From positions 6,448,001 to 6,512,000 of the forward strand of contig NC_061459.1 in the NCBI RefSeq assembly GCF_022581195.2: a stretch of 64,000 nucleotides of DNA, read 5' to 3'. Below the pieces are notes generated by a model. The model saw only the letters and a list, made by a program, of their open reading frames with translations. It was not told where the DNA came from and did no database searches. Position numbers and translations under genes: made by a program. Positions 22,101 to 35,000 of the stretch are shown here, in pieces. Positions within the stretch are counted from its first letter, which is position 1. Every line of letters begins with the position of its first letter. Origin of the DNA: Helicoverpa zea. Taxonomy: Eukaryota > Arthropoda > Insecta > Lepidoptera > Noctuidae.

Positions 22101-25100
22101 AGAACAATATAATTTTTAGTGTAAAACATAACCTTGTGTGAAGTCAACAATCCTATACATTAATTTTCAATTCTTTAAATGGTACTTATTTATTGAAACA
22201 CGTGAATGACACAGACGACTCAAAAACTTTGTCAACATACAATTGATTCAAGGAAATATAAATTGAACTCATGCGCATGTGTTAAGTACTTACATCTTCG
22301 CATCTTGATCGCTGTACGCCACTGAAACGAAAAATAAGTAAATTTAATTCACCTAGAATAAATAACACAAAATTGAATTCTGAGAACTACGTAGGGTAGA
22401 CTGGGTACAGTTGTGCCAATTTTCGTTTCATCACCAATAATTTTGTTATTTTACTAATTAGCTCGCAGAAAAGGAACTTGTATCGCAATTTAGACATTTG
22501 TGTACGTAAAAACACTAATATATTGTTCCTTAATACTATGGTTTACCCATAAGATCGATAAAAAAAAAAAATGGGAAAGTGTCACAACCGGCCACATACC
22601 AAGGGCGGTTGTGACATGCATAAACATATATCAAAATGGTCTATAATATCTTTTATTGTAGAAATGTTAAACATAATAAGCTTACAAACATAGTTTTAAC
22701 AATCAACAAAAAACATTTACTGTGTTAAAACTTGTAGCTGTAGAAAGGTTTGTAGCTTGAGCTACACGTACGAAATCCCTTGCTTCACTTCTTCATCTTT
22801 ATATTTTTTGATATCACACTGCACTCTTTCGGTCTTCCACAAACGTATTCTGGACATCTAAAAGCAAAAAATAATAATATGAGATTTATTATATGTATAG
22901 ATATTCGACACAACCGTACCCAAAAAAATTGTCACAACCGTACCCAACGCATCATTTTGAAAACAAAAAATCGCCATGATCTTGCCAAATACTTTACGTA
23001 AAATGAAATCACTTGTAATTAAATGTTAATGTTCAACATTTAAAGAAAAAAATAACAAGATAATCTTTATGTATAAAAATAACAGTAATTAGGAAAAGAA
23101 ATCGAACAAAAATACTTACTTTTGATTGTTGAAAAGCAATGTGGGCTCCTGCTTACGTTAACGTCCTGCGCTGGCTAACGCAATATTGGGGAACGTGTTT
23201 AGGCTTGTGAGCCACGTCTTTCTCCCTCACACCCTCCCCCGTATTACGTATAGTTTCGTTACAATTGCGACTGTCACTACCGTACCCTGGCACAACCGTA
23301 CCCAGTTTACCCTATTTGTTCCTATTTTGAAATTTGATGAAATAATAATGAATTGTTAAAATACTTGACGTCAGTTGAGACGAAATAAAATAACATTACG
23401 TCAGAATTTGAGGTAAAGGATACTTAAGTGTCTTTTTGCTAATTATTTGCTGTGCAATTTACAACGTGGAAATGACTTAAACAATATATTTACTTCAATT
23501 ATTATTAAAGGGAAGAGTTTGCTTAAATGCGCTAATGAAAAAAAACTTCCTCGATTTGAAAAAAAAAAGTGTTATATAGCCTATAAACGTTTGATTATAA
23601 CAGAAGCTCTGGAAGGTCTCGAAGTCGGAATCACGATAAATGGCAAGATAGTCAATAACTTGAGATACGCCGATGATACAGTACTTCTGACCTCAACGCA
23701 ACAAGACCTGCAGTATATATTGAACAGAGTTCACGAGTGCAGTCTAAGGGCAGGTTTGAATATGAATGTTACCAAAACTAAGTACCTGGTTGCATCTGGT
23801 ACCCACATCTCGGCCCCTCAATTAAGTATTGCAGGCTTAGATCTCGAACAGGTTCAGCATTACAAGTATCTCGGTGCTTGGGTGAATGAAAAATGGGAAA
23901 GTGACGAAGAAATTTGTACCCGTATCGAAATTGCCCGAGCAACATTCCAAAAAATGCGGAAAGTTCTGTGCAATCGCAATCTGGGAATTAAACTGAGAGT
24001 CAGAATGCTTCACTGTTATATCTGGCCAGTAGTATTATACGGAAGCGAGGCATGGATGCTTAAAGTGAACACCCAAAAGCGGCTTGAAGCCTTCGAGATG
24101 TGGTGTTACCGCAGGATGCTACGCATAAGCTGGATGCAGAAAATTTCCAACGAGAAGGTACTTCAACGCGTCGGTGAAACCAGGGCATTGTTGCAGACCA
24201 TCAAACGCAAAAAAGTTGCCTATCTTGGTCATGTACTGAGAAACGATAAATACCAACTGTTGCAACTAATAATGATGGGCAAAATAAAGGGTAAAAGACG
24301 CGTTGGAAGGCGCAAGAAATCTTGGCTGCGGAACATCCAAGAGTGGACGAGTATTGCCAGCGTTGAAGACCTGTTTCGCTTGGCACAAGATAGGAAAAAA
24401 TTTGCTGAGCTGACGGCTAACCTCCAGTAGTGGAGAGCCATCCGAAGAAGAAGAAGTTTGATTTGGGCAGTAGTCCCCTTGGGTTCCCAGGTGAAACCGC
24501 TCAAGAAAGCTAGTTTTAAGTATATAAGTTTTAAGTATATGTAAAGAATAATTTTGAAGTTAAGAAAAAAACTCTGTATTGTCATCATCCTCCGAGCCTT
24601 TTTCCCAACTATGTTGGGGTCGGCTTCCAGTCCAACCGGATTCAGCTGGGTACTAGTGCTTTACAAGAAGCGACTGCCTATCTGACCTCCTCAACCCAAT
24701 TACCCGGGCAACCCAATACCCCTTGCTTAGACTGGTGTCAGACTTACTGGCTTCTGACTACCCGTAACGACTGCCTAGGATGTTCAATGACAGCCGGGAC
24801 CTACAGTTTTAACGTGCCATCCGAAACACAGTCAATGGTATCTAACATATACTTAGAAAGTACATACAAACTTAGAAAAGTTGCATTGGTACTTGCCTGA
24901 CCTGGGATCGAATCCGCGCCCTCATACTTGAGAGGTTGGTCAAAGGACCGTGGTGGCCTAGTGGGTAAAGACCCACTAGGCCACCACTGGTATTTTAAAG
25001 GCGGTAATAATCACCATTTATTGGGTACAATTCCAATTGCAATCTCAAGCTGAGAAACACGTAAAAACCCAATTACAGTTTGTACGAAGTGGGAATTACC

Positions 25101-25248
25101 TATAGCCTTAGGATATTGGGAATGGAACAAAACTCTAAGATCGTGATACGCTGAGATTTAAAAATAAGAAGAAAACTCACCAGGATCTTGCTTCAGTCAT
25201 CGCCAGAAGGGCTAATGTTGCCAGCAGTAATAATAGAGCTTTGTTCAT
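19117..25248 (-). CDS. Secreted poly-serine acidic protein (five exons)
   Basis: Exons (minus) 25,181-25,248, 22,294-22,321, 21,339-21,440, 19,414-19,533 and 19,117-19,170 give 123 residues with no frame remainder. Exon 1 is a signal peptide (MNKALLLLLATLALLAMTEA). Exon 2 adds CGVQRSRCED. Exon 3 has 19 consecutive Ser then EEDGDCDN. Exon 4 has 23 Ser then EEDDNECNYE. Exon 5 is basic (PKKSRHFKSRGCGGTKN). Exons 3 and 4 are both phase 0-0 and share a layout (short polar head, Ser run, EED tail with Cys), so one duplicated the other. SSEED runs are typical acidic-kinase phosphorylation sites. Silk-like, mineral-binding or mucosal roles are possible; I recognise no family. The introns hold RTE, SINE, TIR and Harbinger-type insertions. 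Confidence 0.82.
19620..19807. mobile_element. PIF/Harbinger-type MITE, 188 bp
   Basis: Terminal repeats GGGTGCGTCAAACGGTGC (left) and the complement of GGGTGCGCCTACACGGTGC (right) are flanked by TAA target duplications (19,617-19,619 and 19,808-19,810). The 3-bp TWA duplication and GGGTGCG ends fit PIF/Harbinger. It lies in intron 3 of the poly-serine gene and has no coding capacity. Confidence 0.85.
22392..23314. mobile_element. Non-autonomous TIR transposon, 919 bp, TA target
   Basis: The element 22,394-23,312 has 25-bp terminal repeats with two mismatches (left GGGTAGACTGGGTACAG...TGTGCCA, right complement GGGTAAACTGGGTACGG...TGTGCCA). It is flanked by TA on both sides. Subterminal copies of CACAACCGTACCC occur at 22,910, 22,932 and 23,290. 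A TA duplication suggests the Tc1/mariner superfamily. No intact transposase is present. Confidence 0.75.
23589..24463 (+). mobile_element. 5'-truncated RTE non-LTR retrotransposon with target duplication
   Basis: An 859-bp insertion (23,597-24,455) flanked by 8-bp direct repeats GTTTGATT (23,589-23,596 and 24,456-24,463). Its ORF (to 24,430) encodes the C-terminal half of a reverse transcriptase: RYADDTVLL with the catalytic YADD, then the thumb region (VVLYGSEAWML) and the tail AYLGHVLRNDKY. No stop or frameshift is seen over about 277 residues. The 3' end is the (GAA)n tail usual for RTE elements. It lies in intron 1 of the poly-serine gene in antisense orientation. Truncation removes the endonuclease and the N-terminal RT blocks. 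Confidence 0.88.
24585..24988 (-). mobile_element. tRNA-derived lepidopteran SINE, near full length, with snap-back 5' end
   Basis: Read on the minus strand: a tRNA-like head (GGCCTAGTGGGT, then CTCTCAAGTATGAGGGCGCG and B-box GATTCGATCCC), a middle part, and a tail TGGGAAAAAGGCTCGGAGGA ending in GATGATGAC. The first 17 bases of the head are present twice as an inverted repeat with a 4-nt loop (24,950-24,966 and 24,971-24,987), so the 5' end folds back on itself. Other fragments of the same family lie at 18,418, 53,945, 55,440, 55,515 and 62,318. Confidence 0.88.
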
Positions 25249-25734
25249 TTTGGTGGTACCTTGAAAAATAAAATGGTTTTGTTAATAAAACCTCCTTAAA
25301 CGAATGAGATTTCAGTTTTTTTTTCAGATTACTTTTTTCCACTTACTGAAATTGAATAAACAACTCCTTTCAGAAAGCCCAATATAGACGTGTGGTTTTT
25401 ATTTGGATGGTAAATAATCTCTTTTCATCACAAAAACGTAATGTTAACATTATTAACATTGTACAACACGTACGAGTTACGACCTTTTGTTAATTCGCCG
25501 AGTTATTTCTAAAAATGTAAAGCCTGTACTGTTTTATGTACTCAGTTTATGAACAAATAATAAAACGAGAGAAATAAACGGGTCTCTATATTTCGACCCA
25601 CCTGTCATTAAAACGACTAAAGAATTTCATAATATTAGGACCTTTAGACCCTTAGGCCCAGAGATAATTTAGACACTTAAATGTAGAAAATATTACCTAT
25701 ACACAATCAATAAATAATTTTTCATTTAAAGGGA

Positions 25735-25765
25735 ACTTATGGGAATCGAACCCATATACAAAGTG
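25735..25765 (-). repeat. tRNA-like B-box fragment, probably SINE debris
   Basis: The minus strand reads TATGGGTTCGATTCCCATAA, a RNA polymerase III B-box-like segment. No matching acceptor or anticodon arms are present upstream, so it is not a tRNA gene. Confidence 0.35.
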
Positions 25766-25906
25766 TAGGTTCACGACACGACACGAAAGAAGAAGAAGAA
25801 GTGCAAGTACCCATAGTTACCCTTAACAAACCAGCAAAAACAAAATATCAATGCCCTTCTTACAAAATAAATAAATACCATATTCAGAAAAATAAAAAAT
25901 ACTTAC

Positions 25907-26010
25907 AGAAAATACACAACACAGGTAAGTAGTCGATAATTTGGTTCTCACAAAACGTCACTTGAACTCAATGTAGCAAAGCAGTCAGTCCCGGCGATTT
26001 GCATCGACTG
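25907..26010 (-). promoter_or_regulatory. Possible non-coding first exon and promoter of the poly-serine gene
   Basis: On the minus strand a TTCAGTC initiator-like site (about 26,007) starts a segment ending in a TTTTCT|GTAAGT donor at about 25,907. An acceptor-like TTTTATTTTTCAAG precedes the start codon at 25,248. This would make a 5' untranslated exon. The proposal rests on splice signals only. Confidence 0.35.
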
Positions 26011-29000
26011 AATTTTCGTATTTATCACTATAATTTGGGTCAAATTTACTTAACTCTAAGGTTGGGTCACTGGGGTTATTACGATAGTGCCAATATAGCA
26101 GATATGTTCTAGCAAATCGATACAAAACTATATCGAACTATTCAATCGATATGTGTATCTAATATTACGTTTTGCTCGCAATATATGTAATCAAATGAGC
26201 CTACTACTTATCCGTCCTGTATTTGTATGTTTTTCCTCATTCGTAGTTAAATTCAAGACGCAAAAAAATTTAATCTTAATGGCCAAGTTTACGAGTTATT
26301 ATTTGTTATGATTGACATAACTAACAAAAATAATAAACATTACAAACTCATAACATAATGATCATAGTGGGTACCTATAGTGCACCAATGAGTTATTCAA
26401 TAACACTTTCTTTATTTCAATATAACTATTCTATGTAACCAGATTTCAAGCCCGACGGCTAAAAGACAATTAAAAGTGGATATGAATGATTAAGTTCATA
26501 GGTACCTACTTATTTGAAATCAAAGCCATTTAACCGTATTGAATTGTACCACAGTATTACGTTGGAAATATTAAGTTCTACGTGAACCTCAATTAACTAA
26601 TCTGCCCTTTGGTTAGAAAAATATTTCATTCCAGGAAGAGATTGGCGGATAAAAGTTCATAGAAATGCAGCATCCCCTTCGTACCTATCCGCATTTTATT
26701 TATTCTTCGCCAGTATTGTGCACGCTCAATTCACTCAGCTTTATCAGGATTATTCGATAAACGTTCCACAGTCAGCGAGAAAACAAGCTCCTTACACAAA
26801 TAGGGGATTTTAATATCCTTAAGTAGTGATGATACTGGCCTCTCGTATAAAAGACTTGCAAAGTAATCCACAGAGGGCACAGCTATCGCGAATCTGCTTG
26901 AGTCATCTCATCCTTTTCAAATAAATAGGGTCCGAAAGATGTCTGAAAAGCAACGTTTTATTTTTATCCATAATTCAATTGCAAACAGATTTTTAGGGGT
27001 TATGTTCATGTCTTCCTTATTCTGTGTTTGAGATAAACTGTGATATTTTGGAACCGCTGTTTGATGTTGTGAAAAGTTAATGATCTGATGACCATGACTG
27101 TGTTATTATTTAAGTACCTATTTTATGTACAAAAAGGCCACAACAGTGTTAATTAATTACAAAGATCCCAATGATCACAACGGGTTTCCCACACAAAGAC
27201 CTTAAAGCTTGCTATTTGCGATACCAGTTTCGATTTGCATACGAAAATATTGCATTTAATAAAAATATGTTTGTGATTTTTCCAACGAGATAAATCATTT
27301 CCAACCCTTTCCAACCGCGCAGACACGGAAACAGTCATTTGGAAAATTCAGCAGTACAGGAAGCCATACGTCACATTAGGCACGGCGCTCACGGAGCAAA
27401 GCGTCCCCGCGAATGTGTTGTGTGTTCTGTTCCGCTCGGCGCTAGTATATTCAACTCATTATCAACGCCCCCAATGTACGCAAATAAATCGTTTTTATTG
27501 CCCAACTCGTACTTATTGAATTTACCTTCCAATACTAAACGTTACGTACTCTCAAGTAAAATTATGAACCGGTTTAAAACTTCTCGATGAAGTGGAGTTC
27601 GAAAATAGCATTATAAATTCACCGGTTTACAATCACAGCGCTACTTGGCGAAGGTAAAAAAACCTTGGCGGGAAACTCGTTCTAACTTTTCCTATTTTTC
27701 TGCGTTAATTTCACCTGAACCCATTACACTTTGCAACAATTCTTAGTGAGAACGTTTCTATTAGGCTGTTCAAATTGCATTTTAAATGACTTTCCGAGAC
27801 TTTGGAGAGGACATCTTGGAGACATTGCGTGTCAGCTGATAACTTCTTATTGGTCGAGATAATAAACATTAAAATTAATGAACTTCCAAAATATTATGTG
27901 TTATCTTATTTAACTTCTTTTCTCACCAGCCAGCTTAAAGAGGTGGACTGAAGGCGAGAGATATAAATGACTATTAATAAGTTTAATCAGAGTATATAAA
28001 CAGAATAAATAGTCCCTCAGTAAGAAAATACTGATACTGTAAACCAGTCAATCTTGTCTCACAAAGAAAACGTAGAAGTCCTTTAAAGTATTTTTGTTAT
28101 GCAAATCCAGGGGCAGGAGTTAACGGCAGGTAATCATACCGTACCCATAAGGATGAGACGTGGAAAGTACCTAAAGCGTAAGTACTATCCAAGTTGAGCA
28201 ATGAAATGTTAAGGATGAATAAGTTAATTGGCCCCCGGGGCGTATCGGCGGGCCCTCCTGTGGCACAGAGGAATGCATTTAAATTGGATTTTAAGAGTAG
28301 AAATCACCGGCGTTCTCTCCGCCTCTCCCAGCCTTGTTAGAGCCAATCTCAAAGTTTACGTAAACGAATAAACCTCCGCCGTGAAACCGAATTTATCGGT
28401 ATCCATTCAAACTATATATATCTATGAGCGTTTGTCCATTTGAATAAACCTCTAATGGTTGCATCTGCAAGAGGCCATTAAATATTAATGATCACGTTTC
28501 TTTCAGAAAAATAAAAGCATTACACACAATACAAACTGCAGGATTATCTACCCATTTATTTAAATACACAAAATCGACATACGACCTTAGATTTTATTGG
28601 CAGTATTATACGCCTAAGTATGAATGAATAGCATGGAAATAAGATTAATATATACCTGTTATGCGTAGCCTCAGAAGTGATATGATCACCTGTCATGCAT
28701 TCTATTGTAAGCAGTATCCCACGATTGTTTAACAGAGCAATCAAAATAAAGGTAACCCATAAACACATTAACCAACATTCATGATTCAGCTTTGAGGAAA
28801 CACAACATTGCATTAAAAAAAACAAATAAGTATGAAAAAAAGAGTTATTACTCAAAGTTGAAAAAAAACATACTGAGAACCGTTTCCATATTTCGTACAT
28901 GAGCGATAATTAAGTAATTCCACAGCGTTTAATTACTTCTGCTGCAAATATTGAAATAATTAAGTGTTGAGAAATTAAACGGGAGAGCTCTCGTGATTTT

Positions 29001-32000
29001 GCGTTATGTGCTAAGGACTTACAAGCGTTTATTTGTATGTAATCATTACAAGCTTACTGGAATGAACGATTAACAGGATTTTGTAGCTTTGTACTAAATT
29101 ATGCTGAATAAATCACATAAAAACCTTTTTACGCTTTATGAAACGTAAGCAGTGGGTTTTTTTAATTGCATAGATGAATTCATGTTTATTTTACTTTTAA
29201 TTCTTAATACGTTTTATGTTTTTATTATGTCTTCGTTTCATATTATCATTTATTTTCTTTAACGGACTGATAGTAGGTTTACCGAAATCAAAGTAAAATT
29301 GTGCTTAAATGTTTATTAATAAATCTGAAATATCTTACAAGTTCAATAAATTGGGTTCACCCTACCCTGTCCTGTTGTACTTACTAACATTTTGAAGGGC
29401 CCTTAAGTCGAATTAATGAATGTATCTCCGATGTACATAATTAACATTTGCGAGACATTACTCAAGTGACCTCGCCTTCTATAAATCTCCGCAAGGATCC
29501 GTCTTCTCGCTCGAAAAGGTTCTGTATTTTTAAATACAGTGTAAACACTTGGAAACACGCTTTTATGTTTTTGTTTTATTTGGAAATGTACCTTCATTAG
29601 GGACGATGCACAAGACTTCTCTATATCGGTTTTTCTTTTTGAACGCCAGGATATTATACCTATACTTAGTTTGTATGAGGCATTGTAGGTATGTAGGTAA
29701 AGGTAGGAACTCGTTTACTTTAAATTTTGTTCGCTTCTTTATGTTTATAAGTAGTTATCAATATTTTAACAGGCTCTTTAATAGGCCGCCTGTAACTAAT
29801 TAATTTGATTTACGTACACAGATATCATGCTCATATATTATTTATAATATAATGTCGGGACATAATGTCGGGACACCGCGTCAGTTCCTTTTATACGTAT
29901 ATGTACGGCAGACTGGCCAAACTGATTGGCTAAATTGAATGACAGGCGGGGCGTATGCGGAATTCCAGATAATATGTTGATGATAATTCATCATCTACGT
30001 TCGGCATACTAATTTGAATTTATATTCATACATTTCACAGTATCTCGCTGAAAACGTACTTGATATTGCAGATAAACCTACACTAGAAAAGCTAACAATC
30101 TAACATGCGGAAAAAAGAACAAAAATATATATAAAATATTGCCCACTCAATGACGTACTCTTTGAAACTCATCACAATAGATGCTCAAAGCAATCAATAT
30201 CATTGTGATGACTATAAAGCTACGTCTACATGGTAGCGTTTCATGCGTGGGACGATTGCGGGCCCGAACCGAAATGCCCGTGGGACGCCGTTCCTTTATG
30301 CTTTGTACGGATTAATCTTATAGGTGGTGTACAAAAAAATACAAACCTTTCAAAATCAGAGTGAATGAGTTTTGAAAACCAAATGATTAGTGTTTTGCCA
30401 TTGATTGCAAGAACAAATAAAAATGACAATTCCGCGCATTTTCAATTCAGTCACTGCACACATAGCCTTATAAAACAATCTTTAATAAACATCGGTTCCA
30501 ATTAATGACCTGCTGGCAAATAATATTAATCTCGCAATGATAATCTGAGATCGCTTAGTAAGTTAATTATCCTATCACATCTGTGATGGTCATCCATTCA
30601 GACATTACGGCAATGGTTCACATATGTCTGACGTTCGCACCTTATAATGACACATTAGGCCAACATCACACCTCGCCTACGTATATGTTTAATTAGCAAT
30701 TATTTTTCTGCTTGCTCAATATTTTTGGTAAATGGAAGCAGTTCCGATAGCAGATGATTTAGGGCGTATTTAGATGTAGACGATTATAATTTCCTCACAA
30801 ATATTATTAGAGGAAAAAATATTGATATCTATTCGCAGGTGTGAATTGAGGAGTATGGCAGAAAACAATGATTTTATAAACAAGTTTAAGTAAATAAAGC
30901 TAATGAAATATATAAATTAGCACCAGCGCCTAAATCGTTCCAAAACGGTAGAAAACACTACTCAACATCTATAAACAGTCTCCGTACAAAACAGTTGAAA
31001 ACTATCAACTACTACGATAATTACGTGAGCATCGATCTGAGAGCGACGTATCCACGCTACATCTGTTTAGCTTATTATAGAGACGGTGAGGAGCGGTCTC
31101 GGGAGAAATTCAATGGTATTGTTGAATTTTCGCAAATGGCCTGTGCCGTTCACGCCGCACGAGTCGACTCGTGACAGCTAGGGGATCAGGGACACTATTA
31201 CTTGTCTCATGAATAAGTACTTGCTGTGTATACTCCACTAGCTGACTTCTTGTCAGCTTGTCTCTAGACTGATGGTGCGTTTGGATGCAGATTGCACGTG
31301 ACAGTTTTGTTTTTGAATTTGTCTTTAAAATAAGAAGAACAAATAAGAACCTATTTAACCTTCCTAGCAAAAATGCGCAATGTAAGTATTCACATAATTT
31401 TCATCAAATTATTCCGCATCAATCTCTCGAAATATAATAAGGAATTTACCCTACTACCCCAACATTATGTATCTGACCTTTCATGATACGATATTCCGAT
31501 TTGTGTTCAACCCCCTGAATTTTTGTTACTCATCCACTAACCTGACCGGGGCCTGTCCACTTAACTTGAATAATGATGTGCGAGGAAAAAGGATCGGTGA
31601 GGCGAACCGGCAAAATGCGAACCTCCGTGCAATCCGCCTGCCGCCGCCGTCGAACTCACCGATTGAAAAACGAATGTAGAACTTTCCTTTTAATCTTTAT
31701 TTAATCTTGAACTGTTCATTTTGATGCACTATTCTTTTTCAGTAAAAAAAGGAAAAACAAATGCAATGTTTGCATAGCCAACCCGTGTCTAGTGTACAAC
31801 CATAATTAAAAATGAAATCTCGTATGACATAAAATTTGGATGAGGACTAATAATAAAATGTAAGCAGAAGGCGGCAATGTAGTTGCGGTGCGTAACCCCT
31901 TGGAAAGAAAACGGCCTTCTTTACGAGCTATTCCGCTGAGCCAATATTTCTCCGCGACAGTGCTTGGCATCATAAAATAAAACGAAAAATTCCAGCGCAC

Positions 32001-35000
32001 TGCCTTGAGCCGCCATGAAATCATAAGAGTCGAGCTTTAATGCCCTATCGGCCAACACACTTCGTCAGGTGATTAATATCGTAAATAGCCTCATGTGGTC
32101 TATTTTTCTTCTTGGAGTTAAATAAATACATTACTGCATCATTAACACCATTGGTTCTGTGTTTCTTGTTTTCTTGATCTTATACATATGTTTTATCAAC
32201 ATGCTAAACACCACCAATACAATATGACTATTAAACTTTTGTCTTAAGATCCTTTACTTTATTTTATGAGTAATTGAGGAAAACCATCGATTTAAGATTT
32301 GAAGCTAAGTACACAGCAATAATAAATATTCTAATAGCAGGTAAGCCAGGTCTCGTAGCGACTAGTCGAATGGGCGTGTGGAGTGCACTTATTATGTTCT
32401 GCGCTCGAGTCGCGTACGACAACCGCTTGACAAAATACTCTGCCAATTGTGTCGGAGTACCGCCCTCAATTGTTCCACATGAAAAATGGCCTATTCGGAT
32501 TGTTCCCGAACAAATGCGTGCCGTGCGGGTCATTACGCTTTGTTTTAGGTATAAGTACGACAAAAAATTCGCTGTGAAAAAGCTGAAATTTTCGCTTCCG
32601 TCCTCTTGAGTTGTGAGCAAGCAGTGTTTAAACTAAGGCCAATTGTTTCAACTTGAAAAATTATTTCCCGCAAAAGAACAAACATACCTATTCTTTTATT
32701 TGGAATACAATGGAGCCACATCATGTACTTCATATCTAACACGTAGTGTAACCTAAAGTCAGATGATTCCTTCACTTTCTGAGACGGAAATAATAATATT
32801 TAAGGATGAAAGTTGACGATGGAAATCATAACAGAGATTTTACTGCTCAACGAGCGATTGGAGCGAGAATGCCAAAGATTGTTTCAGAGCTCGAGCGGAT
32901 TGGGGCGATAATAACAATGTCGTCACTTCCTCAATCTAACTTCTTCAATATTTCCTGTCGAACCGATTCGCTATAAATTTTTATCCGTCTGGAATATTTT
33001 TATTCGGAGCTGTTTCGGCGTACTTTCTTTTAAGTATAAAAATAGAATTTTATGAGAAGCATATTAAGGCGGAAGATGTTTAGAATGTGCTATCAAATAA
33101 AGATATTCGACAAGTCTATTGTTATTTATTTCAATAAATACAAGACTTTTGGGATAAGCTGATTGTGTACCTACATCTCCTGCAATCAAACATGTATTGA
33201 GACTAAGTATTTTGTCTCCGATTAAGACAGCTAAATAAATTCAGACATCCTAAGTAGGCAAACAATTTAGCAGCGTGTGGTGTTTACTGTACTGTAAGTA
33301 CGGTCTAAAATATAGCAATATCTAGTAAATAAATACCTTCCGAAATCTACATGCTTAAATGCCAATTTAAACGCTTACGTAAATCAACCAATTAACACCC
33401 TGGCTTAATTTGATTAATTTGAACAAATAAATTAATCATGAAGTTAGAACTAATGTTTATTACTTAATAGCTGTAATTTAATATAATAATTATGTAGTAG
33501 ATATAAATAAACACGCTTGACATGGGTGATCTGTGTAAACATAGTAACTATGGAGTGTAGACACAGTATTATATTCTTATCAAATCCAAACCATGGCTAA
33601 TATGAAATATTTTTTTCTGAGCCATAACTGTCAAATTTAATAGCCATCAAAAGGGAGTAAAAACAGCGACCCTCATTCATAAGATTCGACAACCATAAAC
33701 ACACCATATATCTTAAATGTCCGTATTATTTTCCTCTCAATCCACCCTTATAAAACTGTTGCATTTATTTAAGTGCATATAAATATCATTACTTACATTT
33801 ATTTAACAAACTTATGATCGCAATCAGATTTTAAGCCTCCTGCTTAATAAGGGACTAGATGTTAACGTCAGAAAACGTTGGACATTGAGATTGCCAATAA
33901 GGGTATTGTCTATTTTTTTTTGTTTTCTGATATCATATTAATTCATACATTATTTTATATCGCCGTTTGTTTATATGTAAAGCTTTTTGTACTCTTTCTA
34001 CAAGTTTTTTTTTAGTTTCAATTAAACATTTCGCATATCTTTAAGAAGAAGGTAATCTTAATATGTACGTACCTATATCTATTTCTTTTATAAATACTTT
34101 TCTGATTATTACAATTATGTTCTTAATAGATATACGCCCAACGTTACTATTCACCGTAAGATCCGGGAAAAGGAAACTTTTTTGCCTGGACTGATTTATT
34201 TTCATAATACATCTATTATTTTTAAAGCTTATAATAAAAGTTTATATTTAGACTTTATGCTGGAAGAAAAATAACGGATTGGAAGTAAAATACATAAGTA
34301 CATACACATATTACAACCTGTCACACATGAGATCTAAAGTAACATAATTGAGGGGATTTTTTTACTTGTTTGTACCCTAAAGGCTCCTTAACTACTGAAC
34401 CGATTTAGAAAGGACTTTCACTGTTGGAAAGCTTGTCAATAAAACAAAAAAAAACTAAACGCAACCTGAGTTTAAAACATGAACACGTCAAAGTTATCGA
34501 GAGGAATGAATGGTCATTAATTAATTAGAGTGAACCCTTTGCGATGTGTCCCTCAGGAGTCGTTACTTAATTACCATTACTCATGGGCTGGTCCCGACCT
34601 CCGCTAGATACGTCAAGATAAATGACTACTTACTTTTATACCTGTGCGGCCGAAATACTACCTATGTCGGACAGTGTTAAGATAGTTTTAGATGGACTAT
34701 ACTATTGGCATCATTGACTCACTTACGCTATTTCATGTCAACCTGGAAGACTTAAAGTAAATCGATGAATATATGAATAGCAGAATGTACAACAACAAAA
34801 TCTTATGAAACTACATAAAAGAACTATTCTCAAGTTCGCCTCCAAGTATCTATTCATAGTAGTTTAAGTGGAGCTACCCCCCACAAGGAGTATTTATTTT
34901 TAAAGTTCTGTGGACCGTAACAGGTAACGTATGACCTTGCTTTATACTGCTATTTTCCTCCACAGGAAAGAACGCGGCGCAAGCATTATTCAAAGCCAAA

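Noticed and set aside
25735..25765. A tRNA gene
   Set aside because: Only a B-box-like T arm is present. Acceptor stem, D arm and anticodon arm are missing.
32264..32620. Overlapping 111- and 118-codon frames on opposite strands
   Set aside because: Neither shows a motif, signal peptide or splice context; chance open frames.
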